Source of the DNA: CAYLNH01 sp964384625
Lineage (GTDB): Bacteria > Verrucomicrobiota > Lentisphaeria > JABSQK01
NCBI GenBank assembly: GCA_964384625.1
Contig: CAYLNH010000040.1
Coordinates: 1 to 35,802 of the forward strand
Reading direction: 5' to 3'
Length of the DNA stretch: 35,802 nt
The position numbers and the translations under genes are program-made. The notes beneath the pieces were generated by a model that was not told the DNA's origin, ran no database searches, and was given only the letters and a program-made list of their open reading frames with translations. Positions 7,753 to 15,582 of the stretch are shown here, piece by piece (position 1 is the first letter of the stretch; each line of letters begins with the position of its first letter).

Positions 7753-9250
7753 TGCTCAGGAGGTCCTTAATCTTGGCAATCTCTCCGGCAGCAAGCTCGC
7801 AGAATTGCGTGCGAAAATCGGGATCGTCGTAACGATCCGGCAGCAACTGGATGAAGGTATTGATCGCCACCAGTTGGTTTTTGATTTCGTGCGAGATGGC
7901 CGGGTCGACTGTGTTCAGTGGGATGCCACCCTCTTCGAGCTCCCCGGAAACCGCAGCGTCCAAAGGCACCGGCTTTTCCGGATTCTGAATTAAGGCAAAG
8001 GCCCCGAGACAACGTCCATTCCGCTCCAACCGCCGGACGTACACATTCAGTTCACTGCCGCCGCTGGGCGGGCGCCACGAAGCCGGCGTCGGCTCGGAAC
8101 CGCCTTCCAGCGTGGACTTGAGGATATGCGCAATCGTGCCCAGCGCTTCGACCGGACGGTTGACCACCTCTTGACCGCGTTTGCGCAGAACGCCCAGGGC
8201 GGGCGCGTTGATGCAGCGGACCATCTCATCATCGCTGACGGCGATGACGCCCATGGAGATGGCGTCGATCAGCGCGTCCAGGAGGTCCTTCTGCACGGCC
8301 AGCGCATCCTGGCGCATGGCGTTCTCGAGCAGCGACGTCACCAGTTCGCCGAGAGTCATCAGGTTTTCCAGGTCCTGCGCCTCGAACGGCTCGCCGGAGA
8401 CCCGCTGGCCCAGGAAGATCCAGCCGAGCAGCCGGCCGTCCAGATGCAGCGGCACCAGGACCTCGGCGCCGAACACCTCAAAGCTCTGCCGCAGCATCCG
8501 GCGGGTATCGGCGACGGCCACATTATTCAGGGCTTTCAGGTTAACCACATTCGAGCAGTTCTCCAGGTAACTCACCAGCGGCGAGTTCCCATTGAAGCGC
8601 AGATCCTGCGTGCCTTCGAGGCACTTCACGCCGGCGCGCAACGAGATATGCCCGTTGTCGGGCAGCCGCATAAACAGTCCGACCCGGCCGACGGAGGCGC
8701 AGCGGGCAATGCCCTCAACGATATCATGCACCAGGGCGGCGTTGTCGTGGCTGTGGCGAAACGCCCGGGTGAAGTGCGACAGATTATGCATGGAACTGGG
8801 CTTCTGCAGCAGGTTCATGGCCTGCGACAGATGGACGACGGACGGCGCCCGGGCCAGTTCTTCCTTGAGTCGTTCGTTCTCCATCTGCAGCGTATGATAA
8901 TCCAGCGCCCGCCGCAGCATGCCCTGGAACTGCTTCCGTTCCATGTCGCTGTTTTCCACGGCGTAGACGCCCTGTTTCTCAGCGAACAGCAGCGGGTCGC
9001 TGCGGGCTTTGCCGAGCGCGACAATCAGCAGGTTCGGCTGCTGGATGCGCAGGTTTGCGACCAGCGTACCGGCATGCTCGGAACACATATCCAGCAGCAC
9101 GATTCCAGTCGTCTTCGCCGACAGCATCTGCAGGAGCTGCTTGGCGGAGTCGGTAACGCGAACCGCTCCGATGGGCTGAGCGTAGGCGGAGACCCGTCGC
9201 GCGAGTTCTTCGTCACCGGTATAGAGGCAGAAATCAGGAAGCGAGTTCAC
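7718..9250 (-). CDS. Truncated histidine-kinase-like protein (pseudo-receiver, GAF, PAS, H-box; no ATPase domain)
   Basis: I start this gene at GTG 9250, preceded by GGAG, with a 17-nt overlap of the upstream kinase gene. The open frame continues upstream to 9454, but only antiphase inside that kinase's ATPase domain. The 510 residues comprise a receiver-like domain (1-115; D54 kept, conserved Lys lost), a helical linker, a GAF-like domain (~155-310) and a PAS-like domain (~320-430). The end is an H-box, ISHEIKNQLVAINTF with H454. The protein stops 56 residues after this His, before any N, G1 or G2 box. The H-box and the following QLLPDRYD closely match the upstream kinase, so it looks like a paralogue that has lost its catalytic domain. 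It could be phosphorylated in trans by, or form dimers with, that kinase. This role is inference. Confidence 0.85.
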   Translation of the reverse strand: MNSLPDFCLYTGDEELARRVSAYAQPIGAVRVTDSAKQLLQMLSAKTTGIVLLDMCSEHAGTLVANLRIQQPNLLIVALGKARSDPLLFAEKQGVYAVENSDMERKQFQGMLRRALDYHTLQMENERLKEELARAPSVVHLSQAMNLLQKPSSMHNLSHFTRAFRHSHDNAALVHDIVEGIARCASVGRVGLFMRLPDNGHISLRAGVKCLEGTQDLRFNGNSPLVSYLENCSNVVNLKALNNVAVADTRRMLRQSFEVFGAEVLVPLHLDGRLLGWIFLGQRVSGEPFEAQDLENLMTLGELVTSLLENAMRQDALAVQKDLLDALIDAISMGVIAVSDDEMVRCINAPALGVLRKRGQEVVNRPVEALGTIAHILKSTLEGGSEPTPASWRPPSGGSELNVYVRRLERNGRCLGAFALIQNPEKPVPLDAAVSGELEEGGIPLNTVDPAISHEIKNQLVAINTFIQLLPDRYDDPDFRTQFCELAAGEIAKIKDLLSNDPAETPVDHR

Positions 9251-11729
9251 ACAACTGCTCCAGACTGGGGAAGGTAGCCCGGAAAGACGTTCCCTGCCCC
9301 TTCTCACTGTGGACTTCAAGGCGGCCGTCATGGTCTTCGATGATGCGGTGCGTGACCGACAACCCGAGACCGGTGCCGTTCTGTTTGGTGGTGAAGAACG
9401 GGTCAAAGATCCGTCCGAGCTTATCGGCGCCGATGCCGCTGCCGGTATCCTCAACGTTCAGCGCCAGGGTCGGCTCGCCGGTGGCCGGATCGGGCTGATT
9501 CGAGGTCGACACCGTAACCGAGTCTCCCCGGTCGGTGGCATCGAGGGCGTTGAGCAGGAGGTTCATCATCGCCTGTTCCAGTTGATTGGCATCGGCCGTC
9601 ACGACATCGTCATCGGCCTGAAGCCGGGACTGCATGAAGACGCCCTTCTTGCGGAACTGATGCTGCAGCAGACTCATCAGGCTTTCGAGCAACTGGTGCA
9701 CATGCACTTGGCTCAGAATCGGCGGCGACGGCCGGGCAAAATCAAGCATCTGATTAACGATGGAATCGATCCGCGTCACTTCGCCGGCGATCAGGGATGA
9801 GAAGGTATCACGGAATTCCTCTTCGTCATAGCGATCCGGCAGCAGTTGCGTAAAGGTTTTAATCGCAACCAGGGGGTTCTTGATCTCGTGCGCCATCCCG
9901 GCCGCGACGGTGCCGATCATGGCCAGCCGATCACTGCGACGCACCTGGCTCTCCAGGCGGCGCAAGGCCGAGACGTCGTGGAAGACGATCAGCACGCCCG
10001 AACCGTCGGCGTCGGGCTTCTGGAACAGCGCGCTGCCGACCCGGATCATAATCTCTTCATCATCGACCCGACGGATTGTCAACTCCCGATCGCGCACCCC
10101 CGCCTGCTGTGCACAGGTGCGGTCGACGACCTCGACGAACTCCGCCGGCAAGATGTCTGCCGAACGACCAACCACATCCTCCGGCCTCAATCCAGTAATG
10201 CGCTGCGCCTCCTGATTGAAGGTGGTGATCCGGCCGTCGGCATCGACGGCAACCACGCCGCTGACGAGATTTTCCAGCAGGATATCGTTGTAGACCTTGC
10301 TCTGCTGCACGGTGGAATAGAGCCGGGCGTTTTCGATCGCCACGCCCAATTGCGCGCTGAGCAGTTGAAGGGCTTCGAGGTCCGTCTTGCTGTACATCCG
10401 GCCGGACAGCCGCCGGCCCAGGAGCATGATTCCCTCGAGCGTACCGTGACTGTGGATCCCCACGGCCGCGGCACAGTTCTGCTGCTCCAGCAGCGACGCC
10501 AGATTTTCCAGGCTCGGGGTCGGCCGTTGACGCTCAATGGTCTCGGCCGAGAAAGGCGCCGGCGCCTGCTGCAGTTCACGGCGAATACCGCCGTCCAACT
10601 CCAGCCGGGCAGCTCCGGCAACCGCCGGGGTCGGGTAGAACTGGCGGAAACTGCCGTCTCCCTCCGGCAGGAAGACCTTGACCTGATCGGCGCCCATCGT
10701 GCCGCCGACGACCGTGGCGAACCGGTCCAGCAACTCGTCCAGCGGTTTCAGCGACTGCAGTACGGAATTGCTCTTGTGGATCGCGGTCTTGACGTCCACC
10801 GGTTGAAGACTGACGAACAACTTGTTGGCAAACGTCTGCATCCAGCCGTGAGCCGGCGCCAGTGAAAATGCCATGGCCGCACCGGCCAGCATGTGCGACA
10901 GACTGTCGGGCAGCCCGAACCCCGTCACCAGAACAAGATCGCCCAGCTGCCAGACGCCGCCGTACAGCACGACCAGGTACAGCCCCATCAGACCGTAGGC
11001 CGTGGCTTGCCGCAGAAACTCGCCCACCGCCAGGATCCGGTGCTTCGCGATGCCGTAGGCGACAATCAGCTCCATCGCCACCAGCGACAACGGAATCAGG
11101 GTCGCCGACTGCGACGTGTCGAACAGGTGCGGCGTCAAGACCGCTGTGAACAACCCCGTGAACAGACAGGCGGCCGCACCCACAACCAGGTACAGCACTT
11201 CCGTCTTCTTCCCGCCGGAGACCCGCCGGGCGTCGCGAATGAAACTGATCAGGAGCCAGACGATCCCGCCGCCCAACAACAGGTTAACCAGCGGATACAC
11301 CGGCCCATGAACCGGCTCCGGAACCAACAGCCCGTTCTCCGGCCCCGGCAACACCATACCTTCCAGCAACCAGGGCGACGCCGACAGTAAACCCGTGATG
11401 AACAGCACCACCGTCCACAACCGGGCCCGCCCGAGCAACTGGACCACCGTCTCCTGCGGATGAGAAATCGACAGCCGCAGAAGATTAAAAACGTAAATCG
11501 CCGTCATCCCAAAAAAGCACGAAAGCGCCACGCCCAGGCTCGCCCCCGCAGCGTCAAAGCGGTTCAGAAAGGTGAACTCCAGAGCCCCCGCATAAGCGGC
11601 CATGGAGAGGCAAAGCAGAGACAGACACCGATTGCGCGAACGCTTCGGATTCGCCTGGTAAACACCCACAGCAAGAAGAACATGGAACACAATTGACGCC
11701 ACTGTCCAAACATGAACATACAAAATCAT
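9234..11729 (-). CDS. Membrane sensor histidine kinase (7-8 TM, GAF, PAS, HisKA, HATPase)
   Basis: An 831-residue sensor kinase and first gene of the operon. The N-terminal ~290 residues hold seven or eight hydrophobic segments, reminiscent of 7TM-type and PrsK-like kinases. Then come a GAF domain (~310-480), a PAS domain (~490-600) and HisKA with the phospho-acceptor in MAHEIKNPL (H614). The HATPase domain has the N box NLLLNAL (~723-729), G1 DTGSGI (~761) and GTGLGL (~785). All catalytic boxes are present. It probably phosphorylates the NtrC-type regulator encoded two genes downstream. GAGGT lies 8 nt before the ATG, and a strong sigma70 promoter lies at 11846-11818. The signal is not evident from the sequence. 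Confidence 0.95.
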   Translation of the reverse strand: MILYVHVWTVASIVFHVLLAVGVYQANPKRSRNRCLSLLCLSMAAYAGALEFTFLNRFDAAGASLGVALSCFFGMTAIYVFNLLRLSISHPQETVVQLLGRARLWTVVLFITGLLSASPWLLEGMVLPGPENGLLVPEPVHGPVYPLVNLLLGGGIVWLLISFIRDARRVSGGKKTEVLYLVVGAAACLFTGLFTAVLTPHLFDTSQSATLIPLSLVAMELIVAYGIAKHRILAVGEFLRQATAYGLMGLYLVVLYGGVWQLGDLVLVTGFGLPDSLSHMLAGAAMAFSLAPAHGWMQTFANKLFVSLQPVDVKTAIHKSNSVLQSLKPLDELLDRFATVVGGTMGADQVKVFLPEGDGSFRQFYPTPAVAGAARLELDGGIRRELQQAPAPFSAETIERQRPTPSLENLASLLEQQNCAAAVGIHSHGTLEGIMLLGRRLSGRMYSKTDLEALQLLSAQLGVAIENARLYSTVQQSKVYNDILLENLVSGVVAVDADGRITTFNQEAQRITGLRPEDVVGRSADILPAEFVEVVDRTCAQQAGVRDRELTIRRVDDEEIMIRVGSALFQKPDADGSGVLIVFHDVSALRRLESQVRRSDRLAMIGTVAAGMAHEIKNPLVAIKTFTQLLPDRYDEEEFRDTFSSLIAGEVTRIDSIVNQMLDFARPSPPILSQVHVHQLLESLMSLLQHQFRKKGVFMQSRLQADDDVVTADANQLEQAMMNLLLNALDATDRGDSVTVSTSNQPDPATGEPTLALNVEDTGSGIGADKLGRIFDPFFTTKQNGTGLGLSVTHRIIEDHDGRLEVHSEKGQGTSFRATFPSLEQLCELAS

Positions 11730-11817
11730 CGGAAGACCTCACAACGTTACGGAATCAACGAACAAAACAGGGTCTGTACATTTTCGAACACCAATACAAA
11801 CAAGGTTTATTATCGGA

Positions 11818-11846
11818 ATACTAAGTTTTTCCACAGCACTTGTCAA
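11818..11846 (-). promoter_or_regulatory. sigma70 promoter of the kinase/NtrC operon
   Basis: Minus strand: TTGACA (11846-11841), 17-nt spacer, TAGTAT (11823-11818). Predicted start is near 11811, leaving an ~80-nt leader before the kinase ATG. A TTTGTACAAA palindrome (11850-11859) sits just upstream of the -35 box, and a second TGTACA (11775-11780) lies in the leader. Confidence 0.75.
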
Positions 11847-11887
11847 GCATTTGTACAAAAATGAACAGCCTATTTCCCGGCGGCGTC

Positions 11888-11916
11888 TTGCATGGCCGGT
11901 TCTCACTTCCTATACT
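11888..11916 (+). promoter_or_regulatory. sigma70 promoter of methyltransferase gene
   Basis: Plus strand: TTGCAT (11888-11893), 17-nt spacer, TATACT (11911-11916). Start of transcription is expected near 11923, about 19 nt before ATG 11942. It lies downstream of the longer possible start at 11840, and so argues against that start. Confidence 0.7.
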
Positions 11917-11941
11917 CTCGGGCAAGACGGAGGTCGTTGCG

Positions 11942-12766
11942 ATGGACAAAGGAATCTCAGGACGGAATCTGGCGAGCGCGGCGGAAGTGCGGACCTATCT
12001 CGATGAGTTGGCCCGGAACAACTCGGCCGCAGCCTACAAAGAACAGCAGTTTGAACTTCTGGAGGCGGCCGCCGGCCTTCGCATCCTGGACCTCGGCTGC
12101 GGCACCGGGGCCGACCTGCAGGCGATCGCTTCTCGACTGGACGGCGACTGCGAACTGCAGGGGGTGGATATCAGCCCGGATCTGGTTGGCGAAGCAGAAC
12201 GGCGGGCCGCGGCGGCGGGCGTCAGCATCGCGTTCACCACGGCAGACGCCCAGGCTCTGCCGTTTGCCGCTCAATCCTTTGACCGCTGCCGCATCGACCG
12301 CATGCTGATGCATGTGCCGGCGCCGGACCGCGTGCTGCGCGAGGTCCATCGCATTCTTGTGCCCGGCGGCCGTCTGGTTGTGAGCGAGCCGGACTGGGAA
12401 ACCGTGACCATTCGGCATCCGGACCGGGACCTGACGCGAACCGTGCTGAACTACCTGACGGACGCGGTGGTCGAGCGGGGTTGGATCGGCCGGGAATTGC
12501 CGGACCTCTTGGGTCAGGCCGGCCTGCGGGTGGCGGCCGTCCGACCGTTCACGGTTCTGCTGCCGGACTACCCCACCGCCAACCAGCTCCTGCAGTTGGA
12601 GCGAACGGTAACCGGCGCCGCGGCCGCGGGCCGCTTTGACGCCGAAGTTGGTAACGCCTGGCTGGAGGAACTGGCGGACCTGGACGCCGCCGACCGGTTC
12701 TTCGCCTCGATCACCGTCTTCGCAGTTGCCGGCAATGCACCGGCGGCAAATACGCCTTCAGCATGA
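11942..12766 (+). CDS. Class I SAM-dependent methyltransferase
   Basis: A 274-residue methyltransferase of the UbiE/Methyltransf_11 type. It has motif I ILDLGCGTG (48-56), an acidic motif II VDIS (75-78) and a post-I segment with ADAQALPF (101-108). The C-terminal part carries the strand and helix order typical of small-molecule methyltransferases. I chose ATG 11942 because GGAGG (11929-11933) is 8 nt upstream and a good sigma70 promoter sits between it and the earlier in-frame start at 11840. It is divergent from the kinase operon and convergent with the ketosynthase-like gene. The 161 bp at 12767-12927 show no clear terminator. The substrate cannot be told from sequence. Confidence 0.88.
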   Translation: MDKGISGRNLASAAEVRTYLDELARNNSAAAYKEQQFELLEAAAGLRILDLGCGTGADLQAIASRLDGDCELQGVDISPDLVGEAERRAAAAGVSIAFTTADAQALPFAAQSFDRCRIDRMLMHVPAPDRVLREVHRILVPGGRLVVSEPDWETVTIRHPDRDLTRTVLNYLTDAVVERGWIGRELPDLLGQAGLRVAAVRPFTVLLPDYPTANQLLQLERTVTGAAAAGRFDAEVGNAWLEELADLDAADRFFASITVFAVAGNAPAANTPSA

Positions 12767-12927
12767 GCGGTTGCGGCGAATAGAGCAGGTTAAACCACAC
12801 TGCAGCCCGAGACTTACACAGCTTTCTCCCCGAGCCGGCGCCAATGGTCGTGGGTGCAAAGCAGCCGCCGGGCGACTGCACTTCCCGTCTTCGAGGTGGG
12901 AGCCTGTCCAAAAACCCGCAGCCGAAG

Positions 12928-14154
12928 TCAGGCGACCCGTCGCGTGACCATGGCGCTGTTTCCGCCGCCAACGCCGTGGGCGTTGATCAAGGCCGTTTCC
13001 AGGTCGTGTCGACGGGCCTCGTTGGGGACGTAATCCAGGTCGCAATCCGGATCCGGATAACGGTAATTGGCAGTTGGCGGGATCAGGCCGTGCCGGAATG
13101 CGAGGGCGCAGGCAATTACCTGCAGCGGGCCGGCCGCGGCCAGCGGATTGCCAAGGACCCCCTTGATCGAGCTGACCGGGACGGTGTAGGCCAGGTCCCG
13201 GAAGACCTCCTTGATCTGCGTGGTTTCCACCCGATCGAGCACCGGGTGGCTGGGGCCGTGAGCGCAGACATAGTCGATCTCGTTCGCCGTCAGACCGGCA
13301 TTGGCAATGGCCTGTTGCATGCACGCACTCAGTCCCGACGCGGGCGACTCGGGATCTTCGTCGGCCTTGACGCTATAGCCTGTCAGTTCCAGGTAGGGTC
13401 TGGCGCCGCGGGCCAATGCATGTTCGAGATTCTCCAGGACCACAACGCCGGCGCCTTCAGAGATCACGCCGCTGTCGCGTTCGCGGTCAAAGGGCCGGCT
13501 GGCCAGTTCCGGCGCATCGTTGCGGCAGGAGGCCATACCGGCCGCGGAGAAATTGGCAAACGGAATGGGGCTCAACGGGGAATCCGCCCCGCCCGCAATG
13601 GCCACGTCCGCCTGTTCGGTGGCGATCATCTTCATGGCATGGGCGATGGCATCCAGCCCGGCCGGACATGCCGAGGACATGGTCAACACCCGGCTGGGCA
13701 CGGCGAGGTACTTGGCAATGGCGGCGGCCGGCGCCTGGGGCGGGGCCTCCGTCACCGCATACGGCGGGATCCGGCTCGGATCGTGGCTTTCCCGCGCGTC
13801 GAGATAACGTTGGATAACATCGAAACCGATGATACTCACGCCCATGACCACCGGCAATTCGTAGCCGAGCGGTTTGAGCGGCTCCAGTCCGGCATCCTGC
13901 AGCGCTTCATTGGCGGCGACCAAGGCAAACTGAGTGTGCCGCGCCAGGCGCTTGAGTTTAACCGGCTTTTTCAGGTAGTCCTGCGCCCGAAAGCCCTTGA
14001 CCTCGCCCGCGATTTGAGCCTGCATTTCGCTGGTGTCAAAAAGAGTCAGCCGACTGATGCCGCTGATTCCGTTGCTGAGCGACTGCCAGAACGACGTCTG
14101 CCCGATACCATTCGGCGCCACAACGCCCAGACCTGTTACACATACACGTGCCAT
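12928..14154 (-). CDS. Beta-ketoacyl-ACP synthase family protein (FabF-like) with His-to-Asn change
   Basis: A 408-residue thiolase-fold condensing enzyme. The start MARVCVTGLGVVAPNG is preceded by GGAGGG, so I reject the 19-residue longer frame. The nucleophile is C163 in SSACPAGLDA, and the first active-site His is H299 in AHGPS. The second His of FabF enzymes (GHxxGAAG) is replaced: the segment reads IKGVLGNPLAAAG, with K331 kept and N336 in the His place. A Cys-His-Asn set is normal in KAS III/chalcone-synthase enzymes but not in KAS I/II. No ACP, reductase or acyltransferase gene is nearby, so it is not part of a local fatty-acid operon. It is divergent from the receiver-kinase gene and preceded by a sigma54-type promoter. 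Its product is unknown. Confidence 0.9.
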   Translation of the reverse strand: MARVCVTGLGVVAPNGIGQTSFWQSLSNGISGISRLTLFDTSEMQAQIAGEVKGFRAQDYLKKPVKLKRLARHTQFALVAANEALQDAGLEPLKPLGYELPVVMGVSIIGFDVIQRYLDARESHDPSRIPPYAVTEAPPQAPAAAIAKYLAVPSRVLTMSSACPAGLDAIAHAMKMIATEQADVAIAGGADSPLSPIPFANFSAAGMASCRNDAPELASRPFDRERDSGVISEGAGVVVLENLEHALARGARPYLELTGYSVKADEDPESPASGLSACMQQAIANAGLTANEIDYVCAHGPSHPVLDRVETTQIKEVFRDLAYTVPVSSIKGVLGNPLAAAGPLQVIACALAFRHGLIPPTANYRYPDPDCDLDYVPNEARRHDLETALINAHGVGGGNSAMVTRRVA

Positions 14155-14222
14155 ACCGACGCCCTCCGCTACTGTTGCTTGATTGTTCCACACATACCTG
14201 TTTGAAGGCACGGATGGGAAGG

Positions 14223-14239
14223 AGCATACCCAATGCCAA
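14223..14239 (-). promoter_or_regulatory. sigma54-type promoter for ketosynthase-like gene
   Basis: Minus strand: TTGGCAT-N6-TGCT, with GG at 14237-14236 and GC at 14225-14224. The GG-to-GC spacing equals that of the sigma54 consensus TGGCACG-N4-TTGC. Predicted start is near 14212, 58 nt before the ATG. Confidence 0.55.
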
Positions 14240-14254
14240 TCGGAGAATCGTCAT

Positions 14255-14296
14255 CCGGCGCCGTTGCTGTACAAGATTGTACAGCAACGGCGCCGG
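14255..14296. promoter_or_regulatory. Perfect 42-bp palindrome between divergent genes (candidate activator site)
   Basis: Arms 14255-14274 and 14277-14296 are perfectly complementary over 20 bases with a 2-nt centre. The inner part of each arm reads TGCTGTACAA. The centre is about 51-53 bp from the -12 elements of both flanking sigma54-type promoters (about -65 from both predicted starts), consistent with an enhancer-binding site. No T-run follows on either strand, so a terminator is unlikely. Confidence 0.75.
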
Positions 14297-14313
14297 AACC
14301 GCCGGCTGTCGGC

Positions 14314-14330
14314 TTGGCACAGCACCTGCT
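14314..14330 (+). promoter_or_regulatory. sigma54-type promoter for receiver-kinase gene
   Basis: Plus strand: TTGGCAC-N6-TGCT, with GG at 14316-14317 and GC at 14328-14329. Predicted start is near 14341, 49 nt before ATG 14390. Confidence 0.65.
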
Positions 14331-14389
14331 CAACCAGCCCCGTCTGTCTTCGGAAAATTATCTTATAACAGTGCTCGCAGGAGACAACG

Positions 14390-15556
14390 ATGTTGGAGCA
14401 GGAGACCATTGACCAGGCTCGGGTCCTGGTTATCGACGACGAACGGGGAACGCGGGAGAGTCTGCGCTTTGCCTTGCGGGACGAGTATTCGATTGCGACG
14501 GCAGAGTCGGTCGAGGAAGGTTTGAGCTTTCTCGATCGCGAGCGCTACGACACTGTGGTGCTGGACTTGCGTCTGCCCGGGCTGAATGGAATCGAGGGGT
14601 TGCGGCGGATTCGCCAGATCGACGATGAAGTGGCGGTGGTCATCCTGACCGCCTACGGTTCGCTGGAGACGGCCCAGGAAGCGATTCGGCTCGGGGCCAA
14701 CGACTACCAGCTCAAGCCCTTTGACGTCCGCGAGATGCACGAGGTGGTGGACAAGTATGTTCACGTCACCCGTGCCACCCGGCGCTGCCGCGATCTGTCG
14801 GCCGAGGTCCGGAAGATCAACGAGAACCTGGCGGACGAGGTGCAGCAGCAGGCGCGTTATGCGTACGTCGGCCAGCTGGCAGCCGGCTTGATGCACGACT
14901 TCGGCGGTCCGCTTTCGGGTTTGTATGTCTACCTTGAGCTGGTTCGGGAAGGCCTGCACGAACTGGATTCCGGCGGTCGGCTGGACGCGGTCATGAGCCA
15001 CCTGGACCGGGCGGAGAACGCGCTGCAGATCATGCGCGATATGATCAGCTCCTTTCGCCGGCTGTGTCACGGCGAACAGGGCGTCTGGGAACCGGTGGAC
15101 CTGCAGGAACTGATCAACGACGTTCTGGTTGTGCTGAAGCCCTCGAGCCTGGACCGCGGCTACCGCGTCTGCACCAGTTTGCTGCCGGAAGCGACGATGG
15201 TGTACGGCGACCGGCTGCAATTGTTCCGGGCCTTCTGTAATGTGATCAACAACGCTTTGGAAGCCGTCGAACCGGCAGTCGGCCTGGTTGAAGTCAACTT
15301 TGAGACCACCGCCGAGGAGATCATCGTAACTGTTCGGGACGACGGCCCCGGGATCGAAGCCGGCAACCTGGAGCGGGTCTTCAACCGTTATTTCACCACG
15401 AAGGAAGACGGCACCGGGCTGGGGCTCTTCATCACGCAATCGGTGGTGCAGGCGCATGAGGGCCGGGTCGACATTCAAAGCGTAGTGGGCGACGGCACCT
15501 GCGTCACGATCGCCCTGCCCCGGGCCCCGGCGCTGCGGCAAGGGGAGCAGTCATGA
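14390..15556 (+). CDS. Receiver-histidine kinase fusion (REC-HisKA-HATPase), soluble
   Basis: A 388-residue cytoplasmic signalling protein. The receiver domain (~10-125) has D16/D17, phospho-acceptor D59 and K109. A coiled linker (~130-160) leads to an H-box MHDFGGPLSG with H169, then a HATPase domain with an NVINNALE N box, DDGPGI and GTGLGL. There is no membrane segment or HTH. Receiver-first kinases are usually driven by another kinase, here possibly the membrane kinase of the neighbouring operon. AGGAG lies just before ATG 14390. The receiver opens with VLVIDDERGTRESLRF, close to the same region of the NtrC-type regulator (LLIIDDEMGTRESLRV). This suggests a shared origin or shared partner. 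Confidence 0.93.
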   Translation: MLEQETIDQARVLVIDDERGTRESLRFALRDEYSIATAESVEEGLSFLDRERYDTVVLDLRLPGLNGIEGLRRIRQIDDEVAVVILTAYGSLETAQEAIRLGANDYQLKPFDVREMHEVVDKYVHVTRATRRCRDLSAEVRKINENLADEVQQQARYAYVGQLAAGLMHDFGGPLSGLYVYLELVREGLHELDSGGRLDAVMSHLDRAENALQIMRDMISSFRRLCHGEQGVWEPVDLQELINDVLVVLKPSSLDRGYRVCTSLLPEATMVYGDRLQLFRAFCNVINNALEAVEPAVGLVEVNFETTAEEIIVTVRDDGPGIEAGNLERVFNRYFTTKEDGTGLGLFITQSVVQAHEGRVDIQSVVGDGTCVTIALPRAPALRQGEQS

Positions 15557-15573
15557 TTGGCACGGCATGTGCT
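15557..15573 (+). promoter_or_regulatory. sigma54-type promoter directly after receiver-kinase stop
   Basis: TTGGCAC-N6-TGCT again, with the bases after TTGGCAC beginning G as in the consensus TGGCACG. GG is at 15559-15560 and GC at 15571-15572. It begins at the base after the TGA stop and would start transcription near 15584. No plus-strand gene follows for more than 7 kb. Confidence 0.55.
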
Positions 15574-15582
15574 CATAACAAC

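Noticed and set aside
5839..7770. Plus-strand open frame of ~640 codons opposite the dehydrogenase and NtrC genes
   Set aside because: It spans two well-supported genes on the other strand and shows no protein motifs.
9251..9454. Longer start for the half-kinase gene
   Set aside because: The extra 68 codons lie antiphase inside the upstream kinase's ATPase domain, while a GTG with GGAG ahead fits at 9250.
11840..11941. Longer start for the methyltransferase gene
   Set aside because: It lies upstream of a strong promoter, and the ATG at 11942 has a good ribosome site.
12844..14205. Plus-strand open frame of ~450 codons opposite the ketosynthase-like gene
   Set aside because: The minus-strand gene has active-site motifs and a ribosome site; this frame has neither.
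14255..14296. Palindrome as a bidirectional terminator
   Set aside because: It lies between divergent genes, not convergent ones, and no T-run follows on either strand.
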